Assembly (NCBI RefSeq): GCF_900142015.1
Contig: NZ_FQZN01000022.1
Coordinates: 1 to 64,000 of the forward strand
DNA from: Bacteroides stercorirosoris
GTDB lineage: Bacteria; Bacteroidota; Bacteroidia; Bacteroidales; Bacteroidaceae
Length of the DNA stretch: 64,000 nucleotides
Direction: 5' to 3'
Both the position numbers and the translations under genes were made by a program. Below are positions 51,424 to 58,688 of this stretch, piece after piece. The notes beneath the pieces are model-generated. The model did no database searches and was not told the origin of the DNA. It was given only the letters and a program-made list of their open reading frames with translations. The first letter of the stretch is position 1; each line of letters starts with the position of its first letter.

Positions 51424-52053
51424 TTATAATTTATGATTTGCGATTCTGATCAATGCTTTCGGGTCGTGGCATAGGAAGCAGGAGCGTACGAGGTCTTTTC
51501 CCGATGTATCCACTCCTTTTTCCGATTGTTGCTGGTCGGTGTCGTACATACAGTGTACATAGTTCATGGCCCAGTAGATTCCGTCCGAAGTGTTTTGTCC
51601 GGGGATGCAGGGCACAAAGGCCTTCACGCCGCGTCCGGTAGGACTGACGAACACTAATGCCGGGCACAGATAAGGATCGTCGAATAATTGTTGGCGCAGT
51701 TTTTCGGCCTCTTCGGTGGAATCGAGGTGGTCGATGTCCACAACCATTAGTCCGGACTGTTCTTCTATGCAGTCGCTCCGCCGGCGGGTGAAGACTCCGC
51801 ATGGGGTCACGTAGGGCAGTGTCTGCTGCTTCAAGAGGCGGCAGGCGTTGTCGTCACCCCGCAGTGCGGCGTCGCGTACATCGAGAGTGAGCGCGGCAAG
51901 TTTCGCGTTAGCGGTGACCAGTTGGTATACTTCGCTAAGTTCTACTGTGCGTAGCGGGGTCAGAGTGGCGCTTTTCAGGGTCCTTCCGGTCGCTTTGTCT
52001 TTTATTGGTGAGATAGGGGGCATGAATAGCGACATTCTAAAAAAGTTTTCCAT
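51424..52053 (-). CDS. BT4734/BF3469-type VirE N-terminal domain protein
   Basis: This is a 209-residue protein. GLMVVDIDHLDSTEEAEKLRQQL near residues 101-123 carries the conserved acidic pair of the primase-polymerase-like VirE-N/BT4734 domain. VFVSPTGRGVKAFVP and SGKDLVRSCFLCHDP are the other family blocks. It should act on nucleic acids with the DUF3987 protein. The pair resembles a replication module of an integrated element, though no integrase is present. Confidence 0.87.
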   Translation of the reverse strand: MENFFRMSLFMPPISPIKDKATGRTLKSATLTPLRTVELSEVYQLVTANAKLAALTLDVRDAALRGDDNACRLLKQQTLPYVTPCGVFTRRRSDCIEEQSGLMVVDIDHLDSTEEAEKLRQQLFDDPYLCPALVFVSPTGRGVKAFVPCIPGQNTSDGIYWAMNYVHCMYDTDQQQSEKGVDTSGKDLVRSCFLCHDPKALIRIANHKL

Positions 52054-52107
52054 TGCGTTGTTTTTAAAATTTTGTGCAAAGGTCGCCTCTTTTTTTTGAG
52101 TGAACTA

Positions 52108-52541
52108 TTATGGATTTATTTTCACGTCATATCCATAAGGATCTATGTGTTCCGTATCTTCCAGCTTTATCACTGCCCACACTTTTCTTAGCTCTGTTCT
52201 TATACTGCTTAATTTCAGCGGGATATCTCTTCCATTGTCATGCTTTAATATCTCTCCACTTGCGAATAAATGTGCTGCCAAATCGCTGATTGTCTTGATC
52301 CCGAGTCCTTTATAAGCTCCTAATTTGAAGGCTCTGAGTGTACTTACGTATCTGTAGGTGTTAATTCCAAAATATATCCGTTCAGCCAGCCATTCTTCCT
52401 TAATGATGCTGACGTCACTCACTCTTTTTCTACTTAGATTCCTCTGTTCTACAATACGATAGGTCTTGTTTCTTTGGTTAGACTCATTAGATTCTTCGTT
52501 TTTTTTATACTTTCCATTTTGTTTATATGTTGATTGTTCAT
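52108..52541 (-). CDS. Hypothetical gene readable from an ATG only through a slippery A-tract
   Basis: The long frame (to 52557) contains no ATG. From the ATG at 52541 the zero frame reads MNNQHINKMESIKK and ends after 30 codons. It crosses A8 at 52506-52499, which includes A-AAA-AAA. A -1 slip there enters the long frame (NEESNESNQRNK...) and yields about 144 residues. The long part has YRIVEQRNLSRKRV and SDLAAHLFASGEILKHDN, unknown to me. TTTC-N19-TACTTTTG lies just upstream (complement 52572-52602). It could instead start at a TTG at 52557, or be a relic. Confidence 0.5.
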
Positions 52542-52571
52542 TAACTAATATTTGCAATGTTGAAAAAAGTA

Positions 52572-52602
52572 CAAAAGTATGAGATAAAGATGAAGGGTGA
52601 AA
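52572..52602 (-). promoter_or_regulatory. Probable promoter of the A-tract gene
   Basis: On the minus strand, TTTC (complement at 52599-52602), exactly 19 nt, then TACTTTTG (complement at 52572-52579). It would give a leader of roughly 20 nt before the ATG at 52541. Confidence 0.6.
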
Positions 52603-52693
52603 ATAGAATATGAAATAAATGAAAAATAAGTCGCTTTTTAGGAAGGTAAATGGTTGATGTGTAGTGGATTAATATGTGCTTTTAGGGGTGTTT

Positions 52694-52710
52694 AAAAAAC
52701 GTTCGTTTAA
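52694..52710 (+). repeat. Left inverted repeat of the invertible capsule promoter
   Basis: AAAAAACGTTCGTTTAA with the core CGTTCG (52700-52705). Its reverse complement matches the right repeat over the AAACGAACG core plus neighbours. Confidence 0.75.
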
Positions 52711-52716
52711 TGTACG

Positions 52717-52747
52717 CAAAGATAAGCGTGTTTTTTTAACTGACAAA
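52717..52747 (-). promoter_or_regulatory. Capsule promoter in the OFF (leftward) orientation
   Basis: On the minus strand, TTTG (complement at 52744-52747), exactly 19 nt, then TATCTTTG (complement at 52717-52724) is a full match to the Bacteroides consensus. It lies between the inverted repeats and points away from upxY, towards the minus-strand gene at 52541. Inversion would put it about 220 nt upstream of upxY, facing it. Confidence 0.8.
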
Positions 52748-52894
52748 ATGTTTGATAGAAAATATTTTTGTACCGTCTGTTTTATCTATCTAAGTTGTTG
52801 AATATAAGCGATAAAGATTTTATAAAAATATAAGTTAATATCCACTCTTTTTATGCCTATCTCAATCCTGAGACTTTTAAAAATCTTTACGCAT

Positions 52895-52910
52895 AAAAAA
52901 CGAACGATTA
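52895..52910 (-). repeat. Right inverted repeat of the invertible capsule promoter
   Basis: AAAAAACGAACGATTA with the core CGAACG (52901-52906), about 200 bp from the left repeat. A related GGTTCGTTTA stands at 52936-52944 outside the segment. Confidence 0.72.
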
Positions 52911-53109
52911 AAAGATGATATTTCTATTTAACTGGTTCGTTTATAGCTTTTTACCTTCAAGGTAATGAATTACTGCATAAAATCTGTTGGCAAGAAGGAC
53001 GCAAAGCTTGTCGTATTTTACATAAAGCGTTCGCAAGTGATTGAAACTCAGTCGTGTGTAAGGGTTTCAAAGCCCCAAGAGAACACCCTTTTCTGAAATA
53101 GCCCCTAAA
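52911..53109 (+). other. Leader region of the capsule operon
   Basis: A 200-bp stretch without a protein gene between the right inverted repeat and the upxY start. It would be the untranslated leader on which UpxY-type antiterminators act. I see small hairpins (GGTAATG region, GGGTTTC...GCCCC) but no clear terminator with a T-run. Confidence 0.5.
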
Positions 53110-53649
53110 ATGGAAGTGGATAAAGAAACCGAAATATGGTATGCGATGCGCGCCACCTATCGTAGAGAGCCTGATGCGATGCGTTTGCTTGAAAAGGAGA
53201 AGTTAGGTTGTTTCATTCCCATGCAGTATAAGGTTAGCATAAAGAAAGGCAGGAAAGTCCGGGCTTTGGTTCCTGTCGTCCATAATCTGCTATTTGTCCA
53301 TGCCCGTCCTTCGGATGTGAAGCGCGTGAAGTCTCAGGTTAGTTACCTGCAATACATCACTGATACCCGCAGCGGACAGAAGATTATTATCTCCGACAGT
53401 GAGATGCAGCGCTTTATTGCTGTGGCTGGTACTTACAATGACCATCTCATGTATTTCCAACCTGATGAACTGAATTTGTCCAAGGGTACGAAAGTCCGTA
53501 TCACGGGCGGTGACTTCGAAGGCCAGGAAGGCATTTTCTTGAAAGTGAAAGGGGCTCGCGATCGTCGTGTGGTTATCGAAATACAAGGTGTTATTGCCGT
53601 TGCGCTTGCTACCATTCATCCTGATCTTATAGAAGTAATCAATAATTGA
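53110..53649 (+). CDS. upxY: UpxY family transcription antiterminator
   Basis: This is a 179-residue NusG-like protein. An NGN domain opens with ETEIWYAMRATYRREPDAMRLLEKE. A KOW motif follows (LNLSKGTKVRITGGDFEGQEGIFLKVKGARDR near 124-155). In B. fragilis each capsule locus begins with its own UpxY, which prevents early termination in that locus's leader. Length and place fit exactly. It needs the invertible promoter to be in the other orientation for expression. Confidence 0.95.
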   Translation: MEVDKETEIWYAMRATYRREPDAMRLLEKEKLGCFIPMQYKVSIKKGRKVRALVPVVHNLLFVHARPSDVKRVKSQVSYLQYITDTRSGQKIIISDSEMQRFIAVAGTYNDHLMYFQPDELNLSKGTKVRITGGDFEGQEGIFLKVKGARDRRVVIEIQGVIAVALATIHPDLIEVINN

Positions 53650-53721
53650 CAGTAGATAAGTCTTTCACAAGTCATCGACAGTCGATTAATCATAAATCTG
53701 AAATCATAAATTAAAATAATT

Positions 53722-54210
53722 ATGTCTCTTTCTGCAGAAACAGCTGCCCTTCAGCGTGCAGCGCATGAGCTGATGTATTTGGGTGTTGACGGGAGTCCCA
53801 TCTATAGCGATGACTTGTCCCGTCGTAACGGTGAAGTCTACCGCCTGACTACTGCTTTGTATAATTCTGGTGTCAAAGGTTCTACTGTGGAAGAACAGGC
53901 GAACGTTTGTCTCGCTCTTTTGATGGGCTACAGTGCCTCGTTCATTGATCACGGTGAGAAGCAGCGGCATGTTCAGGAAGTGTTGGATCGCTGTTGGGAT
54001 ATCCTTGATGTTCTTCCTGCCTCGCTATTAAAACTTCGTCTGCTGACTGTCTGTTATGGTGAAGTCTTCGACGAACCTTTGGCTGACGAAGGCCGTACGA
54101 TTATCGCTTCCTGGGATTCCGCATCACTTACTACTGAACAGCAGGAGGCTGTGGCAGAGTTTCAGAATGTGATTGAGAATCCCTATCCGTGGGAAGAAAT
54201 AGAAGATTAA
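53722..54210 (+). CDS. upxZ: UpxZ family antagonist of other UpxY proteins
   Basis: This is a 162-residue protein in the place of UpxZ, second in the capsule operon. The sequence QRAAHELMYLGVDGSPIYSDDLSRRNGEVY near residues 10-39 is the family core. In B. fragilis UpxZ proteins block UpxY proteins of other capsule loci, so that one capsule dominates. The family was defined in that species; the match here is by sequence style and position. Confidence 0.9.
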   Translation: MSLSAETAALQRAAHELMYLGVDGSPIYSDDLSRRNGEVYRLTTALYNSGVKGSTVEEQANVCLALLMGYSASFIDHGEKQRHVQEVLDRCWDILDVLPASLLKLRLLTVCYGEVFDEPLADEGRTIIASWDSASLTTEQQEAVAEFQNVIENPYPWEEIED

Positions 54211-54312
54211 GCGTCTTGCGATGTAGCCCTCTTCACCTTTTGAGGAAAAAACTCTGTGTACACAGTGTCCTCTGTGGTGAAAATTAGTATATTTGCATAT
54301 CTCTAAAAACAG

Positions 54313-55884
54313 ATGGCGAAAATGGAACAGATGCGTAAATTGCCGATCGGCATACAGACTTTTGAGGAAATACGTAAGGAGAATTATCTTTATGTAGATA
54401 AAACAGCTATGGTCTATCAGATTGTCAATTCCGGTAAACCTTATTTTTTGAGTCGCCCCCGTCGTTTCGGCAAAAGCCTGCTCCTTTCCACTTTCGAAGC
54501 ATATTTCCAAGGTCGCAAGGACTTGTTTCAGGGACTTGCCATTGAGAAGTTGGAGACAAAATGGGAACAATATCCGGTATTTCATCTTGATCTGAACGCG
54601 GAAAAATATGATTGTGCCGAGAGCCTGAATCAAATGCTTTCGCGTAATCTGACCCTTTTGGAAGAAGAGTGGGGGAGCGATGTGGCTGAAATGACCCTTT
54701 CCACCCGTTTCTCCGGTGTCATTCGCCGTGCCAGCGAACAGACCGGTAAGCAAGTTGTAGTCTTGATTGACGAATACGACAAACCTCTTCTTCAAGCCAT
54801 TTTGAACGAGCCTCTTCTGGACGAATATCGTAGTATCCTGAAAGCTTTCTATGGTGTTTTGAAAAGTTCCGACCGTTATCTTCGTTTTGTATTCTTGACG
54901 GGGGTTACCAAGTTCGCTCAAGTCAGTGTGTTCAGCGATCTGAACCAACTGAACGACATCAGTATGGACAAGGAATACAATGCCTTGTGCGGTATTACGA
55001 AAGATGAACTGGTAAAAGTCTTTACACCGGAAATACAACGTCTGAGCGAAAATGAGGAACTTACTTTTGAAGAAACCCTTTCCCGCCTGGAGAGACAATA
55101 TGACGGTTATCACTTTTGTGAGAATACCGTGATTGGGTTGTTTAACCCTTTCAGTCTTTTGAATGTGTTCCAGAAAACGAAATTCGGCAATTATTGGTTT
55201 CAGACAGGCACTCCTACCTATCTTGTCAGCTTGCTTAAACAGAGTGATTATGATCTTCGGTTGCTGGTGAACGGTGTAGAAGTGACAGCTTCCGCTTTTT
55301 CCGAATATCGTGCGGAAGCTAACAACCCGCTTCCGATGATTTACCAAAGTGGTTATCTGACTATCAAGGATTATGATAAGGAGTTTTTGCTCTATACATT
55401 GGCGTTTCCCAACGACGAGGTTCGTTACGGCTTTCTCAACTTCCTGGTTCCTTTCTATACAAAGGTTACTGACGATGAAACTGGTTTTCATATTGCCAAG
55501 TTCATGCGCGAGCTCCGCGCTCACGATGTGAATGCTTTCATGGAACGCTTGAAAGTCTTCTTTGCCGGCATTCCTTACGACTTAAGCGGTAATACGGAGC
55601 GTCACTATCAAGCCGTGTTTTATATTGTCTTCACCCTGATGGGGCAGTTTGTAGACACCGAGGTACGTAGCTCCCGTGGTCGTGCCGATGCGGTGGTGAA
55701 GACCAAAGACACCATCTTTGTATTTGAGTTCAAATTGGATGGCAGTGCTGAAGATGCCTTGAAACAGATTGATGAAAAAGACTATCTGATACCTTATCGG
55801 CTGGATGGTAGACGTTTGGTGAAGATAGGCGTGAACTTCAGTAAGGAGACGAGGAATATAGAACGGTATTTGGTGGAAGAATAA
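54313..55884 (+). CDS. AAA-ATPase-like / DUF1703 PD-(D/E)XK protein
   Basis: This is a 523-residue protein. The N-terminal AAA-ATPase_like domain has IRKENYLYVDKTAMVYQI, the P-loop-like SRPRRFGKSLLLST near 49-62, and Walker B VVLIDEYDKPLL near 152-163. The C-terminal PDDEXK_9 domain has RGRADAVVKTKDTIFVFEFK, with D-x(n)-E-x-K spacing intact. Such proteins are numerous in Bacteroides, with no proven function; a nuclease role is inferred from the fold. It lies between upxZ and the biosynthesis genes, and its GC content resembles the host more than the capsule part. Confidence 0.9.
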   Translation: MAKMEQMRKLPIGIQTFEEIRKENYLYVDKTAMVYQIVNSGKPYFLSRPRRFGKSLLLSTFEAYFQGRKDLFQGLAIEKLETKWEQYPVFHLDLNAEKYDCAESLNQMLSRNLTLLEEEWGSDVAEMTLSTRFSGVIRRASEQTGKQVVVLIDEYDKPLLQAILNEPLLDEYRSILKAFYGVLKSSDRYLRFVFLTGVTKFAQVSVFSDLNQLNDISMDKEYNALCGITKDELVKVFTPEIQRLSENEELTFEETLSRLERQYDGYHFCENTVIGLFNPFSLLNVFQKTKFGNYWFQTGTPTYLVSLLKQSDYDLRLLVNGVEVTASAFSEYRAEANNPLPMIYQSGYLTIKDYDKEFLLYTLAFPNDEVRYGFLNFLVPFYTKVTDDETGFHIAKFMRELRAHDVNAFMERLKVFFAGIPYDLSGNTERHYQAVFYIVFTLMGQFVDTEVRSSRGRADAVVKTKDTIFVFEFKLDGSAEDALKQIDEKDYLIPYRLDGRRLVKIGVNFSKETRNIERYLVEE

Positions 55885-55991
55885 TATACAAATAAACATC
55901 CAGTTTTTTTTTGTAAGCACTCATTGCATGGCTCTTGCCTCTTTTTTCTTTCCGTGTTACCTTTGTGTTCATACATTTAAATTATTCGGTT

Positions 55992-56225
55992 ATGAACATG
56001 AGTGAATTTTACAGTGAATTTTTATTCCGTTATCAAACTGATGATGCTCCCCGTAAGATTCAAAAGCTGTTGCCTTGTCTAAAGCTGTTGTTACTTAAAG
56101 CAAAATCCGTGCTTAACATAGATGAGACCTGGTATAGAGTACGAATCGTGACTGATGAATTGATAGAGGGTAACAAGGACTATGAGAGTCTACTTCCAGG
56201 TAAATTAGCCCTTCAGGCAATCTAA
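55992..56225 (+). pseudogene. Transposase fragment, possibly IS66-like
   Basis: A 77-residue frame with AKSVLNIDETWYRVRI, which is like the DET-containing catalytic block of IS66 transposases. The rest of the catalytic domain is missing. The N-terminal half shows no family signal. It might be an unrelated small gene; I favour a remnant because another transposase remnant follows. Confidence 0.4.
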
Positions 56226-56295
56226 TTAAACTTAAAAAATAAATCTACTCAACTGCTATATGATTGATTTTCAATTAGGGGTAAAGCAATTGGGG

Positions 56296-56800
56296 GCTTA
56301 CCCAGCATCGGGCTCATAGACTCCAGAAGTGTAAGAACGTCCCATCATATAGACAGCAGTGAATATGGCATTGATGGTGGAAAAAAAGTCAAAGGAAGAA
56401 AAGAGCACATCATTGTTGATATACTTGGATTCATGCTGCAAATATCCATGATAGCGTAGGGGCTGTCCAGCCTATAAAACAACTTCGGTATATATTTCCA
56501 AGACTAAAGAAGATTATAGCTGACGGCGGATATAGAGGAACGTTAGCTGGCATAGTGAAAGATCCGGGATGGGAATTAGCGGTAGTACTCCGTCCGGATG
56601 AAGCATCAAAAAAGTTTCAGATAACACCTTTGAGATGGATTGTAGAACGGACTTTTTCCTGGATTGAAAATTACAGAAGGATGACCACTGATTACGAATA
56701 CAAAACAGAATCAGCAGAAGCAATGCTACAAATAACATTTTGTCCAATCATGCTCAAAAAAACTTTTGAAATAAATTCAAAACAGATTCTAAATATATGA
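56296..56800 (+). mobile_element. Frameshifted 3' remnant of an IS5-family (IS427-type) transposase
   Basis: IGLIDSRSVRTSHHIDSS and KKVKGRKEHIIVDILGF are IS5/IS427-type blocks up to about 56440. After a frame change near 56440 the reading continues as HAANIHDSVGA, then LKKIIADGGYRG and WIVERTFSWIENYRRMTTDYE. The N-terminal half and the left inverted repeat are missing. The transposase stop (56798-56800) overlaps the start of the epimerase gene, so the element was cut off exactly at that point. Confidence 0.78.
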
Positions 56801-57972
56801 AGACAATAATGCTAGTGTTTGGAACTCGTCCAGAGGCAATAAAAATGTGCCCACTGGTAAAAGAGTTGCAGAAACATAAAAATGAATTTAAAACTATTGT
56901 TTGTGTAACAGGGCAACATCGAGAAATGCTTGATCAAGTTCTTCAAATCTTTGACATTAAACCTGATTATGATTTGAATATCATGAAACAAGGTCAAGAT
57001 TTATATGATATTACTGCACGAGTATTGACTGGTATGCGTGATGTTCTCAAAGAATGTAAACCTGATGTTGTCCTTGTTCATGGCGATACAACAACCTCTA
57101 CAGCATCCGCTTTAGCTGCGTTCTATCAACAGATTCCTGTTGGACATGTTGAAGCAGGTCTTCGTACTCATACTATATATAGTCCTTGGCCTGAAGAGGT
57201 GAACCGTCAAATTACAGGTCGTATTGCTACATACAATTTTGCTCCAACGTCACTTGCTGAAAGCAACTTGAAAGAAGAAAAAGCTCAAGGAGATATTTTT
57301 GTTACAGGTAATACAGTAATTGATGCCCTCCATATTGTTGTAGAGAAACTCAAGACTGATGATATCCTTCGTGCTGAGCAGGATAAAATTCTGCTTGAGG
57401 CTGGTTATGATGTAAAGAGGTTTGCTGACGGCAAGAAACTCGTCTTGATTACAGGACATAGACGTGAGAACTTTGGTGATGGTTTCATACGTATGGTTTC
57501 TGCTATGAAGGATTTATCTGAGAAATATCCGGATGTTGACTTCGTATATCCTATGCACTTGAATCCTAACGTACGCAAGCCAATTCATGAAGTATTTGGT
57601 AAGAATCTTACTCGTCCTAACTTCTTCTTCATTGAGCCTCTACAATACCTTGAGTTCGTGCATCTCATGAGCAAAGCCAACATTGTCCTCACCGACTCTG
57701 GTGGCATTCAGGAGGAAGCGCCAGGCCTTGGCAAACCTGTTCTCGTGATGCGCGACACCACTGAACGTCCTGAGGCACTCGCCAGTGGCACCGTTCACCT
57801 TGTGGGCACCGATTACGATAAAATCGTCACCGAAGTCAGCACCCTCCTCAACGATCCCGCAGCTTATGAGAAGATGTCACATGCTGTCAATCCTTATGGT
57901 GATGGTCAAGCATGCCGTCGCATAGCCGCCGTTCTCGCAGACAAGGATACTGACCGTTATGAGGCGAGGTAA
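56797..57972 (+). CDS. wecB: UDP-N-acetylglucosamine 2-epimerase (non-hydrolysing)
   Basis: This is a 391-residue epimerase converting UDP-GlcNAc to UDP-ManNAc for the capsule. MLVFGTRPEAIKM opens the fold; LVHGDTTTSTASALAAF, HVEAGLRT, TGHRRENFG and DSGGIQEEAPGLGKPVLVMRDTTERPE are family signatures. Length is normal. The 5' three quarters are AT-rich, and from about 57650 the sequence turns clearly GC-rich, which suggests a mosaic. The start codon overlaps the stop of the transposase remnant. No epimerase partner (wecC) is in view. Confidence 0.95.
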   Translation: MKTIMLVFGTRPEAIKMCPLVKELQKHKNEFKTIVCVTGQHREMLDQVLQIFDIKPDYDLNIMKQGQDLYDITARVLTGMRDVLKECKPDVVLVHGDTTTSTASALAAFYQQIPVGHVEAGLRTHTIYSPWPEEVNRQITGRIATYNFAPTSLAESNLKEEKAQGDIFVTGNTVIDALHIVVEKLKTDDILRAEQDKILLEAGYDVKRFADGKKLVLITGHRRENFGDGFIRMVSAMKDLSEKYPDVDFVYPMHLNPNVRKPIHEVFGKNLTRPNFFFIEPLQYLEFVHLMSKANIVLTDSGGIQEEAPGLGKPVLVMRDTTERPEALASGTVHLVGTDYDKIVTEVSTLLNDPAAYEKMSHAVNPYGDGQACRRIAAVLADKDTDRYEAR

Positions 57973-58105
57973 TTTAGAAGACTAGCAAAATAACAACCAG
58001 AAGGTTGACACATCCTCTGGAAGGAGTGAAATGTCTCCTCCTGGTTAATATGGATAAACATAAATATATGATAAATATCACTTTACAGCTAATGGGGGAG
58101 GGAGA

Positions 58106-58594
58106 TTGGTAGTTGATTATAAAAAATTTCAGACATGGCATAAGAAATCATTCTTGAGCATGTTCTTTGGTCTTCCTGAATTTCGGTACTTGTTTTTTTA
58201 TAGGTTAAGAATAAATTGCTTAATATTTAGAATACTCTTGAAACCCTTACAATTCTTTAACTGCCATAACTTGTTCATAGGATGCAGCGATATCGGGGGA
58301 GGGCTTTTTATTGAGCATGGTTTCTCAACAATTGTCTCATGCGCCAAAATGGGAGAGAATTGCATGATTAACCAACAAGTTACTATCGGATGGAAAAGCA
58401 TTATCGGAGACAATGTAAAGATTAGAACCGGGGCTTTTATAAAAGACCGGGTTGTGATAGGTAATGATGTAATTATTGGTGCTGGAGCTGTTGTTATAAG
58501 AGATGTGCCTCCACATTCCATTGTTGTAGGAACGCCAGCAAGGGTGATAAAGACAAGGAACTCAGAGTCTGAGCCATGGGTCGAAGTAGGCTAA
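58106..58594 (+). CDS. LbH-type (serine acetyltransferase-like) transferase, unusual 5' end
   Basis: This is up to 162 residues with the left-handed beta-helix hexapeptide repeats (IGCSDIGGGLFIEHG, MINQQVTIGWKSIIGDNVKIRTGAFIKDRVVIGNDVIIGAGAVVIRDV). It ends PPHSIVVGTPARVIK. It should O-acetylate a sugar of the capsule. The long frame starts at a TTG (58106); the first in-frame ATG is 58160, and the ATGs at 58068 and 58092 read MINITLQLMGEGDW and stop. The 5' part may therefore be frameshifted or truncated. Confidence 0.8.
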   Translation: MVVDYKKFQTWHKKSFLSMFFGLPEFRYLFFYRLRINCLIFRILLKPLQFFNCHNLFIGCSDIGGGLFIEHGFSTIVSCAKMGENCMINQQVTIGWKSIIGDNVKIRTGAFIKDRVVIGNDVIIGAGAVVIRDVPPHSIVVGTPARVIKTRNSESEPWVEVG

Positions 58595-58688
58595 TTAATG
58601 ATAGGTGCGTCCAAGTGAGAAGCATTTGTCATTCCTCCAATGTATATTTCTGGTAGCAAATTCTGTTAACCAAAATAATAAACAATTT

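Noticed and set aside
47939..52053. Prophage
   Set aside because: An amidase, HU-like protein and primase-like genes recall phage, but there is no integrase, capsid, terminase or tail gene; the module is a known Bacteroides chromosomal group.
54124..55524. 466-residue open frame on the minus strand opposite the DUF1703 gene
   Set aside because: It is the exact antisense of a well-supported gene with family motifs; its own translation shows no motif and is the usual shadow effect.
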